From Viola odorata (lineage: Eukaryota > Streptophyta > Magnoliopsida > Malpighiales > Violaceae), in NCBI GenBank assembly GCA_963691705.1, contig OY829537.1:60178304-60242303 (forward strand): a DNA stretch of 64,000 nucleotides. The letters are read 5' to 3'. The position numbers and the translations under genes were made by a program. Under the pieces are notes generated by a model. That model was not told where the DNA came from. It did no database searches and saw nothing but the letters and a program-made list of their open reading frames with translations. Of the stretch, positions 46,304 to 57,413 are shown in pieces (the stretch's first letter is position 1; every line of letters begins with the position of its first letter).

Positions 46304-48067
46304 CAGTCACTTTATTGCCAACTTTAACTCCCTGCATGCCTCTGTAGAATGCCCCTTAACCTTATGAAATTTACAAAAAGCGTTTTCCCTTCCTCCCATG
46401 ACCACCCCTGGCTTCACAGGGGCGGGATAGCGAATCGACAGGTTCTGCTGCTGAATGATGGCTAAGATTTCCGCTCGCGGGAGTGTAAGGGGAGGGAGGT
46501 TGGGATCGTATGTTCGACCCTTAGGGGGATCCGTCTGTCGCTGAACATTCAGACCACCACCCCTTCCTCTAGAGAAGTTACCCTTCTGGCGGCTCGACGC
46601 CTTGGGAATGTAATCTTTCTGCTGGGTGTATTCATCACCTGGACGGGTATCGTGGGTCATACTGGCTTAAGCCGCAGGAGCAGGAGGGGCGCCCTGGGGC
46701 GTATCCCGCATCCTGCTTCTATACTCCTCCTCTTCCATTCTCGCATAATTGTGGGCCTTCAATCTTAACGCATCTAAGGTCGTTGGGGGGTCCACCATCA
46801 ACGTATCCCTCAGCTTCCCATATCCACAATTCCGCTTCAAAGCTTCTATAGCAAAATCAATAGTGATGCCGGGGGTTAATGACATTTCCATATCAAAGCG
46901 ACTAAGATAACTATTCAAAGACTCCTCTGGCTTTCTACATATATCAAACAAGGCTGCCGTGGATTTCCGAATAGGGATAGCTGTGCTGAAGCGGCTCTTA
47001 AACTTGTCCTCTAGTTGCTGGAAATTGTCAATTGATCGAGCGGGAAGCCCTTCAAACCAGAGGCGAGCCACTCCTAACAATGTCATAATGAATATCTGAC
47101 ACAACGCCGCATCACTGTGCGTCTGAAATTGGACGAAGTCCTTCACCTTGTTGAGATGTGAAATGTGGTCTCTGGTGTCGTCGTACGACTCCGTGGGGAG
47201 CTTGACATGTCGGCTGACCCTGTGGTGCCTTATACGGTGGGTGAAAGGGTGACCAGCGGTGTCATCCAAGATCTCACGATCATGACGGGGAGGAGACACG
47301 TCCAGGTGTCGCCTGTGCCCTCGAGGCTCCGGGGTGCGATGCCGCCGGGGAGACCGGCTGCAACTCCTGAGCGAACGGGATCGACGCCTCCTAATGCCTG
47401 ATCTCTCACTCCGCTCCATAGATACCTCTCTACCGACTCCCTCTCTTCTACCGTCCCAACACTCTTCGTATTCATCTAGCGGCCGCTCTACTTGAGAGAC
47501 AGGAATCCGCGGTATGTAGTGCTCCTCCTGTCCGCCTGCTAGTTGCGCAAAGCTGAATGGCGTGCTTATCGCAGGTGGGGTCAGAGGGACACTCGTCTGG
47601 CGTTGAGGCGACACTGGTCGATCAGCGACAATAGACGGAGTGAAAATAACTCGAGGAGGCACACTTGATGTCGCGGTGCTGGAAGTGGGGTCTGCGGCCA
47701 TCCCGATCAAATAATCCAAGTGGGCACGAAGAGCTAACATCGAGCTTACCGAGGGAGTAGCGAGGCTATCCATCCCAGAACTTACAAGCGGAGGGACGGA
47801 GTGACTGGATCCGCCCACGTGAGAAAATGGGGCACCCATTGAGGAAGCAAGGGAACCCATTTGCAAAAACGGAGTACTCGTTTGAGAAAATGGGGTACCC
47901 GGTTGAGAAAACGATGTGCCAGCTGTCAATCCGAAAAGAAAGTCTGTCTGCGCAGAGGAAATTTCACGTGATGTGACATACGTACTGGACGAAGACGTGG
48001 AAAAAAGTTCCCTACGCGCGTGACCGCCACGAGTATGAGGGGGTGTGGATTCTGAATCTGAAGCCAT
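46304..48067 (-). pseudogene. gag: Tat-type gag, nearly intact with in-frame stops
   Basis: This is the capsid protein gene. The frame opens upstream, and the likely start is MASDSESTPPHTRGG at 48067. A Ser/Pro-rich N-terminus is followed by an Arg/Ser-rich stretch (RRRRSRSLRSCSRSPRRHR). The Retrotrans_gag capsid domain lies at about 47170-46800 (LGVARLWFEGLPARSIDNFQ, FSTAIPIRKSTAALFDICRK, LNSYLSRFDMEM). A TAA at 46667-46669 and a TGA at 46304-46306 lie in the same frame. Between them is the zinc-knuckle-like CKFHKVKGHSTEACRELK. The protease follows in the same frame. Only these stops prevent a gag-protease protein. Confidence 0.88.
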
Positions 48068-48130
48068 GATCCTTCGACTCTCAAAGAACAGAATTTGGTT
48101 ACTAAGCAAAACTCACTTAATCAACCAAAG

Positions 48131-48148
48131 CTCTCAATGAAAGCACCA
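48131..48148 (-). other. primer-binding site of Tat-like element
   Basis: On the minus strand TGGTGCTTTCATTGAGAG lies two bases after the LTR end. It begins TGG, complementary to a tRNA CCA end, and is the usual sequence at this position in plant Tat-type elements. Confidence 0.7.
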
Positions 48149-48150
48149 TT

Positions 48151-48684
48151 TGATAAGAGTCCGGGGGATACTGAGCAGGATCGGCTTGATCTGGGGCGGT
48201 CGGGAACACTGTACTAGGGGCCTTCCTCACCTGCAATGCGCCGGAGGGGGTCTCCGGCGTAAACACTCCGATGCCAAAGTCAGTGTGAGTAGTAAAAGTG
48301 GCAGGGGTTCAGTACGCTATCTTAAGCTTACCCTCTTGTCTGAAAAGGTGGGGGTATTTATAGACAAAGGGAAGGGAGTACCGACAGGGAGTAGGAACAG
48401 TCCCTGGTGGATGTCGCTGGGGTGATATATGTCGCTGGAGTGCCATAGAGTGATGTCACGCGGGATGACGTCACGCGGAGTGACGTCATAGATGACCTGG
48501 GATGGCATGCCACCGTGCGGATGTCGCATGAGAGCCCCCCCGCTGATGTCGACCATCCCAGGGTCGGTCGCCAGGCTAAGGGCGGCATGAACAAGGCCTC
48601 ATCTCCCGCGACGGGTACAGTATGTTGGCCGGGTCACGTGGCGGGGTAGCGGAGATGCCACTTCTGTGGTATTGATAGTTATCA
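48151..48684 (-). repeat. 5' LTR of Tat-like element (534 bp)
   Basis: Same ends as the other LTR. It contains a 15-bp unit (TGACGTCACGCGGRG) repeated at 48451, 48466 and 48481, absent from the other LTR. The two TGACGTCA palindromes at 48466 and 48481 are the bZIP/CRE-type core. Confidence 0.93.
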
Positions 48685-49279
48685 ATGCACACCACTTTTG
48701 ACACAATTAACACAATCACTGCTCCCCAAATCGCCATCGCACTGACCCAAAACATACACCGTTGGAACTATAGCCACCTCCATAGCCACGACCCACCGCT
48801 GGAAACCCTCAGATCTGATGAAAGATTGGTGGACGAACAGAAGAAAAGAAGAAGAAAAAGTAGAAAAGATACGCTAAACCGGATGCACTGGGTGTTCTTG
48901 TCGTGGATAAAGACCCCGTTTGGTAAAAGGAGCAGGTAGCCACCTCTACCTCCAAAGAAGATATCAATTTTGGGGATTGAGATTGGGTGGTTTTGGTTGG
49001 GGGATTGTTGAGAGAATGGAGAGTGAGAGAAGAGAGAGAGCGAGAGAGAGACATTAATATTGGAAAAGGGAATATGCATATGCTGCATAAATTATCGGCG
49101 TAATTAATTGGAAAGTTCGGAAATACGAGTACCCAAACTTTCCAATTTTGATTCTGTTCCAAACCGACTTTTAATTTCGGGTATCGATACCCGAACTTCC
49201 CGAACCGAAATTGCAAAATTTCGCGTCGAAAAAATCAAAAATTCAGGGCTCGGGATTTTTGGACAGCCCTAAGATAGAA

Positions 49280-52092
49280 TTCATGCCAAAATAGGTATGA
49301 TTGTTGAAGAATTCATTTAGTTTTTTAATAATTAATTGGTTAATTACTTAAAAGCCTGTGAACTAATTGTATTAGTTTCTCCTCCTCTACCTTCACCTCT
49401 AGTTTCCTCAAATTGGGTTACTTGTCAGAATTCGGAAACTCGTTCGAATCGGAGGCTATCGTCGGATCTCATCCCGTCACTGGCCTCTACGCCGAACAAA
49501 TCTTTGGCACTTCATTCACGTCTCCTCGCTCACTCAACCAGTGCAGGTAACACTTCTTATTTCTTCTTCCTCTATTGAGCATATGAATATTACATAGAAA
49601 TGGGATTTGGGTACTTGTTAATCACTCAACCAATTTGATTTCTGGGTAAATTAATCTTGAATAATTCTTACTCTTATACAAGTTTGTCTTAAAGTCCATT
49701 TGATTGTGAGAGAACAAAGTACTTGTTTGGGTTTGGATGAAAAACCTTGTTCAAGCTAGGAAAACTAAATACAAAACTGAAATCAATTATTCTGATAGGC
49801 CATAGTATTGATGATTTGCTATGAATTTGTGGAAGTTGTTTAATTTCGGTGAGCCTTTTTAATTGCCAAAGTAAGTCTTAGGTATGTTTTGCCATACTGC
49901 ATGGTTTTGCTTTTCATTTCAATGGGGATAATGGTAATTCTCCAATTAATGATTAGATTGCTAGAGTTGAATTCACTTGATTGTTGTTTGAATTCACTTT
50001 CTTTCTTTATTGAACACCTTGCATTTCCCACAAATGGCAACCTGTTTTTGCTGGAGGGTTGATTTTCTATATGCCACTAATTTTAAATTCAAATCATGTT
50101 TTATGGTTGATTAAGACTAAAGTGGTGCTAGAAGTAACTTGCAAGAAGCCTCTTCCTATTTTCTCCCCACTCCCTACAATATTTATGGTTGTAAGCATCA
50201 TTGACATGAGTTAAGCTTTATTAGTCCGTTATTTAACACCCATGACAAACACAACTTCAAGATGGGGTGACACTAGGTGTAGTGGGGAAAACCTGATTGT
50301 TGATGTTGAGTTTTAGAAAGATTGATTAGACCTCATAATTTTATGGTTTAAGTACATTTAAATTGATTAAAAGCATACTTTTGTGAGCTGTTCCTTTTAC
50401 TTGCATGCCCACTGCTTAAGGATTTAGATAGAGGGAGGGGGGAAAGCAGAGGAGGGGAATATACACACTCGGATACTTTAGACCATTAAACCACCTCATT
50501 CATAATATGTATCTGTTGATACCTACACATCCAATATAATGTCTTAACTTGAGCTCTTGTTTTGTGTACGAAAATATGAAGTTGATTGGGACAAGTTTAA
50601 TGTTTGGTGTTGAACAATGTCATGATTTGATGTTTACAGGGAAATAGCTTGGAAGCAGACAAATTCGGTGCAACTAGGCTACAAAAGGAGCCATTACTGG
50701 AGCTGGTGATGACAAGTAGAGTTCCGACTCCAAAAGTGTTGTAGAACTCACAAATGAAACACAGGTCAGTTGCCTATAAACCTTGAACCTCTCTTCCTAT
50801 AAGATATCAACTTGAGGAGCTTGGATTTTGAAGTTTCCTATGTTTATATAGTTCTAGCCAAGCAATAAATATTTGGAAAAAAATATGTTTAGCACGAAAA
50901 ATTCCATCTAGTCTTGATTTTGTGTCTGTTTTTCACTTTTTCTTCTCTCCTTTGTTTGGAATTTATGTTCCAAGTTTTTATCCTTTCATTGGACTGTTAC
51001 TGGATACTCTGTTTATGGTATTGGTTTTTTAGTTCTTTGTTAGTCATTGTTTAAGATTGAAATATGTATCTTATGCATGTATCTCCTGTCATCGTAAAGT
51101 TAACATTGTCATTTCCTCCATGCAAATGATGGTCAAGAAAATAGCAATGATGATGCCCCCGAGAACAACCCTCAGTATACCCATGAACCTTTCGTTGGTA
51201 TATTTTTTGTAATGACTCAACACATAATTTTATAATTTTTCTTTCTTTTATTTTATGGATAAATTTTAATTTAGGGGTATAATAGTCAAATAAGTAAAAC
51301 GAAATCATTTCTTAGCCATACCAAAAATGTGTTCATTTCAATTCAATTGAATTCTTTCAATTTTATATTATTTTACCAATCATTAGAGTTCATTCATTAA
51401 TAGAATTCTAATTTAATTCTATCAATGAAATGATGAAATGAATTGAACTCATACATGATTCGATATCAAACACCTCCTATATGTTATACATTTTAGTATG
51501 AATGAAAATGTTAATGCGCTCTTAAAAGATGATGAGTTTGGATTTTGAGAGTTATTTATTTATTTTATAAAATATATAATTTAGTTAAACATAACTTATT
51601 GAGATATCAGTTTAATTATTTAAAATAAAATGTTTTTTTCTTTTTACTATTTGTTTACCAATAGTTGGGGAAAAGTCTGAATTATTTGTGTCCATGTGTT
51701 GAATTGACTTGCATAATCCGATCCTAAAAGAATGAAAATAAAACTTGACCTTTCATTTTTTAGCTCGACCTTGTCATCCATGCTTGACTCGATCCCTTAA
51801 AAGATTTGTTTGGGCTTAGGGCTAAAGTCATGGACCATATGAATTTGGTTACTATTATACATTTATGCTTTTGTCATATTCTTTCATTTGTGTAGTTTTT
51901 AATTTGATCTTGTGGCATAAACCATCACTTCCTTCTGCACCACAACTCATCATTTCTTTCTTTGCCATCATTCATGGCTTTCATTTTGTCACATGAGTTA
52001 TCTCTTAAATGGTGTGAGGTGCTTGTAGAAAGATAATTGCTTGTATCATTTGATATATGAAGCTTCCAATAAGTTTACGGATTGTGAAGGAT
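49280..52092. other. AT-rich intergenic region with a possible gene relic
   Basis: A GC-richer stretch at 49375-49548 looks like a short exon ending AGTGCAG before GTAACA. A second exon-like piece at 50640-50765 (acceptor TTTACAG; frame LEADKFGATRLQKEPLLELV) ends in a stop and a donor-like GTCAGTTG. No domain is recognised, so this may be a relic or a non-coding transcript. The rest is AT-rich without features, apart from the possible inverted terminus near 51300-51478. Confidence 0.35.
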
Positions 52093-52097
52093 GAAAA

Positions 52098-52856
52098 TGT
52101 TGGAGTCCAGCTCATATTGGCTGAAGGAGAGATTTGTTGTGGGCCTAGCCCAATTGGAGATGTTTGTTTTAGTTTGATTAGGAAAAGAAAAAGAAAAGAA
52201 AAAGATTGGAGTATGACTTGAAGTAGGATTGTGTAACCTAATTAATTAGGTTGTCCACTAATATATAAGGTGGGTGGTGGCTAGGTTGTGAAAAAGAAGA
52301 GAGACAAGAGAATTAATTAGGGTTGCTGTTGAGCATCCTTTGAGAGAGGAGAGAAAATAGATTTCGCCAAACTCTGTGCAGCTGCGGGAGAATCATTGTA
52401 GCGACTTCGTTCACCGTTGGATCGGGGTGAAATTTGGACAGCAGGTGCACGACTTCTGGTTCTTCAATCTGAAGGGTTGGATCGCTGAGAAGTTATACGA
52501 GGTAGTCAAAATACTGTCCCGATTGAAGCAGTGAAAATCTGATTTTGGTTCTCTATTCTCATATCTCTTGTTTTTCTCGGATTGATTGATTAGATTGTTT
52601 GATTGGTACTATTGGTGATAGTGGTGTATGTCAGAATATTCCTATAGTTGAGATAGGAATGTTGCTTGGTTGTACACATTGATCATCATATAGTGGATTG
52701 ACTGGCTTAGTCCCGTGGTTTTTTACCTGTTGAGGTTTTCCACGTTAAAAATCTCTGTGTTATTTTTGATTACTTTTGATTGGTAGGGGTTATTGATTCT
52801 TGGGATAAGATTGTTTGCTGCGCAAAATTGATTGTGGATTGAAATTAACCCCAACA
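52098..52856 (+). repeat. 5' LTR of copia derivative
   Basis: 759 bp with a TATA box (TATATAA, 52262-52268). The PBS TGGTAGCGGAGC starts at 52859, two bases after the LTR. Confidence 0.92.
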
Positions 52857-52884
52857 ACTGGTAGCGGAGCTTAAGGTTTGAAAG

Positions 52885-54201
52885 ATGACCGACAACGCAA
52901 AGATTGAGCTTTTTGACGGACATAATGATTTCACAGTGTGGCAGACAACTGTGATGGATTTGTTGACTATGAAAGATCTCGACGTCGCTCTTGGTGATAA
53001 GAAGCCAGAAGGAATGAAAGATGGTGATTGGTCAACTGCCCTGAAAAAGGCGACCAGTCAGATTAGGCTAGCATTAGCTCCATCAATAAAGTATGCTGTG
53101 ATGGGGGAGCAGACACCAAAAGGAACGTGGGAGAAGCTAGAAAGTATTTATGCTTCCAAGTCTGTGACAAACAAACTTAGTCCGAAGTTGGACTTGTATT
53201 CGTTGAAGATGGATGAAGGTATGAGCATCCATAAGCACTTGTCGGATTTCAATCGGATGTTGACGAAAGTGCTTAATACAGGGGAGAAAGTAGAAGATGA
53301 GGAGCAAGCGATACTTCTTCTTTCTTCATTGCCTGTGTCATACAAGTCACTGGTGCAGTCCCTTACAGCAGGGAAGACAAGTTTGAAGAAGGAGGATGTG
53401 ACGACTTTCCTAATAGATAATGAGAAGCTGTTAGGAGTAGAGAACAAGAATAGTAGTGAGAGACTAATGATTTCAGATGGGTCATTGAGTGGACAGGATC
53501 ATCGTGGTAGAAACAGAGGAAAAGGTGCTTCTTCCAGCTATGGAAGAAACAGATCCAGTTCAAGACCAAGGGTAGACTACAGTGAGAAAGAGTGTTACTA
53601 TTGCCACCAGAAGGGTCACATCAAAGCATACTGTCAGAAGTTGATGATTGATTTGAAAGAACTGCAGAAGAGTAAAGAAAAGATTGGTGATGCTGCAACT
53701 ATTCAGGATGATGATGCTGAATTGTTGGTAGTTCAGAAAAGTGAGGAACAGGTAAGAGATTCTTGGATTTTAGATTCTGCATGTTCTTTTCATATTTTTG
53801 CTAACAAAGAATTGTTTAGTACATTTGGTGATTGTGATGATAAATCTGTCACATTAGTCAATAACGAAAAACTAGAGGTTGAAGGCATTGGCAATGTGAA
53901 GATCAAGATGCATGATGGATTGGTAAGAACTCTCGGCAATGTGAGATATGTGCCGAAGTTGAAAAGAAATTTAATCTCTCTTGGAAGATTGGATTCTCGC
54001 GGGTATAGATACACATCGAGAGACAGATTGATGAGGGTAAGCAAAGGAGCAGCTGTAATCATGAAGGGGGAGCTTTCTTTCAACAATGTTTACCGATTGA
54101 TTGGAACCGCGGTTAAGAGTAAAGTACAAGGTACTTACAAAAGATTGAATGATGGTGATGGCCAGGTAGAGTTACCTAGGAGATTAGCTTTGCGGTGTTG
54201 A
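52885..54201 (+). CDS. gag: copia Gag-protease polyprotein, open
   Basis: An uninterrupted 438-aa frame. The N-terminal half is a copia Gag (UBN2-type): KIELFDGHNDFTVWQTTVMD at the start, then WEKLESIYASKSVTNKL and LLSSLPVSYKSLVQSLT. A CCHC zinc knuckle is at about 234-247 (CYYCHQKGHIKAYC). The aspartic protease starts at about 292 (SWILDSACSFHIFA); the active site reads DSA rather than DSG. The pre-integrase region ends KLKRNLISLGRLDSRGYR. After about residue 412 the sequence no longer matches a copia polyprotein and a TGA follows, marking the deletion joint. It starts 28 bp after the LTR. Gag function could be retained; the DSA site suggests checking the protease. Confidence 0.88.
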   Translation: MTDNAKIELFDGHNDFTVWQTTVMDLLTMKDLDVALGDKKPEGMKDGDWSTALKKATSQIRLALAPSIKYAVMGEQTPKGTWEKLESIYASKSVTNKLSPKLDLYSLKMDEGMSIHKHLSDFNRMLTKVLNTGEKVEDEEQAILLLSSLPVSYKSLVQSLTAGKTSLKKEDVTTFLIDNEKLLGVENKNSSERLMISDGSLSGQDHRGRNRGKGASSSYGRNRSSSRPRVDYSEKECYYCHQKGHIKAYCQKLMIDLKELQKSKEKIGDAATIQDDDAELLVVQKSEEQVRDSWILDSACSFHIFANKELFSTFGDCDDKSVTLVNNEKLEVEGIGNVKIKMHDGLVRTLGNVRYVPKLKRNLISLGRLDSRGYRYTSRDRLMRVSKGAAVIMKGELSFNNVYRLIGTAVKSKVQGTYKRLNDGDGQVELPRRLALRC

Positions 54202-54284
54202 CCGCGCGAGAAAGCGAACTTGACTCCTACTCAGATTGCATGAAGATTGGTGATTCCCCCATTATATGAGCTGGAGGGGGAGAT

Positions 54285-55042
54285 TGTTGGAGTCCAGCTC
54301 ATATTGGCTGAAGGAGAGATTTGTTGTGGGCCTAGCCCAATTGGAGATGTTTGTTTTAGTTTGATTAGAAAAAGAAAAAGAAAAGAAAAGATTGGAGTAT
54401 GACTTGAAGTAGGATTGTGTAACCTAATTAATTAGGTTGTCCACTAATATAAAAGGTGGGTGGTGGCTAGGTTGTGAAAAAGAAGAGAGACAAGAGAATT
54501 AATTAGGGTTGCTGTTGAGCATCCTTTGAGAGAGGAGAGAAAACAAATTTCGCCAAACTCTGTGCAGCTGCGGGAGAATCATTGTAACGACTTCGTTCAC
54601 CGTTGGATCGGGGTGAAATTTGGACAGCAGGTGCACGACTTCTGGTTCTTCAATCTGAACAGTTGGATCGGTGAGAAGTTGTTCGAGGTAGTAGAAATAC
54701 TATCCTGATTGAAGCAGTGAAAATCTGATTTTGGTTCTCTATTCTCATATCTCTTGTTTTTCTCGGATTGATTGATTAGATTGTTTGATTGGTACTATTG
54801 GTGATAGTGGTGTATGTCAGAATATTCCTATAGTTGAGATAGGATTTTTTCTTGGTTGTACACATTGATCATCATATAGTGGATTGACTGGCTTGGTCCC
54901 GTGGTTTTTTATATGTTGAGGTTTTCCACGTTAAAAATCTCTGTGTTATTTTTGATTGCTTTTGATTGGTAGGGGTTATTGATTTTTGGGATAAGATTGT
55001 TTGCTGCGCAAAATTGATCGTGGATTGAAATTAACCCCAATA
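54285..55042 (+). repeat. 3' LTR of copia derivative
   Basis: 758 bp, preceded by the polypurine tract GGAGGGGGAGAT (about 54272-54284). Its terminal CA has mutated to TA. Confidence 0.92.
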
Positions 55043-55047
55043 GAAAA

Positions 55048-55316
55048 ATGTGATAATTTTGCTAAATCTATGATGGTGGTTAATAGTTAATGATTGATCT
55101 TGAAGTTGAGTTTAAGTTTTGCTGGTTGTTGTGACTATGAGTAATAAAGACAATAAAATGTTTATAAAAATGCTCGTGACGCCATTACCGGCTCACCCTT
55201 AACTGCCTTGAGTTGCCGAGACCCCCACCGTTGGGACCTCAATCACCATTAAGAGAGGACGGTCCATAACTGCGTCATTCTTTCCAAGTACATGACAAAC
55301 ACCATTTTTGTGTCAT
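55048..55316. other. spacer, no gene seen
   Basis: AT-rich with a short GC-richer piece near 55170-55270 (GCTCACCCTTAACTGCC). No features recognised. Confidence 0.4.
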
Positions 55317-55683
55317 TTAAAAGCAGCGTATCAGCAATCAAACAAAACTATATATATCATTACTTGTCTTGTATGTAAAAAACATAAACTTTACTTCAAA
55401 AACTATAGCAAGTTCTAAATAGAAATTCATGCATAGATTTGCATTTAACAATGACTGAAATCATACATGGATTTATATGGATTTTTGCTGTAATTCATGT
55501 TCTTTCTTGTTCTTGTTCCTTATATAAATCCATGTATAATTTTAGTCACTGTTTTATGCAAATCTTTGAGTGAATTTCTATTAAGAACTTGCTACAATTT
55601 TTAAAGTGAAGTTTATGTTTTCTACATACAAGACAAGTAATGATAATTTGGTTTGATTGCTGATATGTTGCTTTTAATAAACT
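55317..55683. repeat. foldback element with ~160-bp arms
   Basis: The left arm 55317-55478 and the right arm 55523-55683 are inverted complements with about 85% identity by eye (shared blocks: TATCAGCAATCAAAC, CATTACTTGTCTTGTATGTA, ATACATGGATTTATA). The loop is about 45 bp. RNA from either strand would form a long hairpin. It may be a MITE or a young hairpin RNA gene. Confidence 0.82.
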
Positions 55684-55899
55684 GAGATGAAGAATATAGA
55701 TTTGTCTTGAATAGGTGTGGCTGAATTGCTCATCTACCTGGTATTATATATATATATTTATTGGAACTGGTCTAAGATAGCTACAAGTAAAGATAGGTGC
55801 TATTTGTACAGTTAAACTACAAAAAGGGACTTCAAAACAATACAGGTTATCCTAATCAAGTAGGAGAGATGTGTTCATGATCCGGTTGTGGCGGTGATG

Positions 55900-57413
55900 A
55901 GTTAAACTGATCATGGGCCGCTTGACACCTCCCCGCAAACGGATGGGGCCGTAGAGACCATATTCAGCTTGGCTCGTAGTAACCGGAAGCGTAGGGGCTT
56001 CGTTAGAACATCAACAAGCTGCTCTTTCGGGGGAACAAAGTGCACTAGTAGTTGTTTCATTGCAACACTGTCACGAACGAAGTGATAATCCACCTCGACA
56101 TGCTTCGTTCGGGCATTAAAAACGGGATTCGCTGCCATACACTTAGCAGTGACATTGTCAAACCATAGGTCAAGGACAAAACTAGTAGGGGCTCGTAATT
56201 CTGAAAAAAAAGACGGGACAACCATAAGGCCTCTGCCTCGCCATCATTGAGAACCTTGTACTCGGCCTCGCTGAACGACCAAGCAACAGTCTTTTGCTTC
56301 CGAGACTACCAAGAGACAAGAGTATCACCAAGGTAAGTGAGGTAGGCATCGGTTGATTTACGGTCAGCACAACTACCAACCAAGTCAGCATCAGTATAGA
56401 TAGAGATGACAGTAGAAGTTGGTTTCAACAAAATGCCCGTGGAGAGCGTACCCTTTAGGTAGCCCAGAATCCATTTCACCAAATTCTAGTGTTGCGCCAA
56501 AGGAGCATGCATAAATTAGCATGTCTGGTTAATCTCAAAGGCCAAATCGAGGCGAGTCATGCCCAAATAAATAAGGGAACCCAAAACACTTCGATATAAG
56601 GTAGTGTCCTGAAACACATCAAGATCAGAGGTCACTGGTCGGACCACGGAAGATGGTGTAGCGGTGGGTTTAGTGTCAAGCATACCGACTTTGGTAAGAA
56701 GATCAATCGCATATCGTTGAACAAGCCGGCCGTAGTCAGAGTAGCCTCAATACCCAGAAAGTAGCGCAAAGTCCCAAGATCATGGAGTTTAAACTCAACA
56801 CCCAATGTTGCAATGATGGTCGAAGCCAAATTAGGGTCACTTCCAGTCACAATTAAACCATCAACATAAATGAGAAGGAAAACAGTGGAGGCTAATGTGC
56901 AATACGAAAACAAAGAAGGATCATGCTTGAATTAACGAAACCAAAAGTAACAAGAAAGGAAGCTAGACGAGGGTACCATGCACGTGGGGACTATTTAAGG
57001 CCGTACAGAGATGAGGAAGCAGGCAGACATGGTCGGGTTTGTTAGCGTCAACAAATCCCTGTGGTTGAGCCATATACACTATTTCGGTAAGAAAGCGATT
57101 CAAGAAAGCACATTGGACATCCAATTGCCGGATTACCTAGACTTCGCCTCAGATTTGGCATAACCGGTTGGGATATCCTCATTCCGATCTACTTCGTCAC
57201 ATGATTTCCATTCACAATCTACCTGTTGTTGCGTCCAATAAAATTGAGTCCTTTGTTTGTTCTTCTTGTCATCTAGGCAAACGTTGTAGTTAGCATTTAT
57301 CTCCTACAGGTCGATGAAGTGTCGCTTCTTTAGACCTTGGGAGATGCGTGGATTCCAAGCCTGAGAAATTTTATAATCGAGTCTCCTATTCCCCATGAAG
57401 GAACACATTGACG
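55900..57413 (-). pseudogene. decayed copia pol (integrase end to RNase H)
   Basis: From right to left: remnants near 57413-57300 (SMCSFMGNRRLDYKIS), RT near 56880-56740 (TVFLLIYVDGLIVTGSDPN; LGTLRYFLGIEA), and RNase H near 56310-55930 (TYLGDTLVSW, SEAEYKVLNDGEAEALWLS, NPVFNARTKHVEVDYHFVRD, VLTKPL). The active-site YVDD is YVDG, and many stops and shifts occur. The piece is cut on the right by the insertion of the Athila-like element at 57414. Confidence 0.8.

Larger units (their letters stand above)
32645..48684 (-). mobile_element. 16-kb Tat-lineage Ty3/gypsy retrotransposon with antisense genes
   Basis: It is bounded by a perfect 5-bp target duplication ATGCA (32640-32644 and 48685-48689). 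The LTRs are 32645-33144 and 48151-48684. On the minus strand the order is primer-binding site, gag, protease, RT, RNase H, a second archaeal-type RNase H, and integrase. The extra RNase H and the long 3' region with antisense ORFs mark the Tat lineage. About 9 kb between integrase and the 3' LTR carries plus-strand genes and tandem repeats. About 16 substitutions between the LTRs, counted by eye, suggest a fairly recent insertion (roughly 3% divergence). Confidence 0.93.
32358..49271. mobile_element. short hAT element split by the Tat-like retrotransposon
   Basis: The ends TAGGGCTG (32358-32365) and CAGCCCTA (49264-49271) are perfect inverted repeats. The 8-bp flanks AGATAGAA (32350-32357; 49272-49279) are identical. 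Subterminal regions are rich in CGGG/TTCCGAA-type motifs (GTCGGGTCTTCGGG at 32372; GGGTATCGATACCCGAAC near 49178). Without the insert the element is about 0.87 kb with no transposase frame, so it is non-autonomous. Confidence 0.88.
52098..55042 (+). mobile_element. 2.9-kb copia derivative with gag-protease only (TR-GAG type)
   Basis: LTRs 52098-52856 and 54285-55042 begin TGTTGGAGTCC and end CCCCAACA (CCCCAATA in the 3' copy). A perfect 5-bp target duplication GAAAA flanks it (52093-52097; 55043-55047). Inside are a primer-binding site, one long ORF and a polypurine tract. Integrase, RT and RNase H are absent, so movement would need proteins from another copia element. About two dozen LTR differences, counted by eye, suggest roughly 3% divergence. 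Confidence 0.93.
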
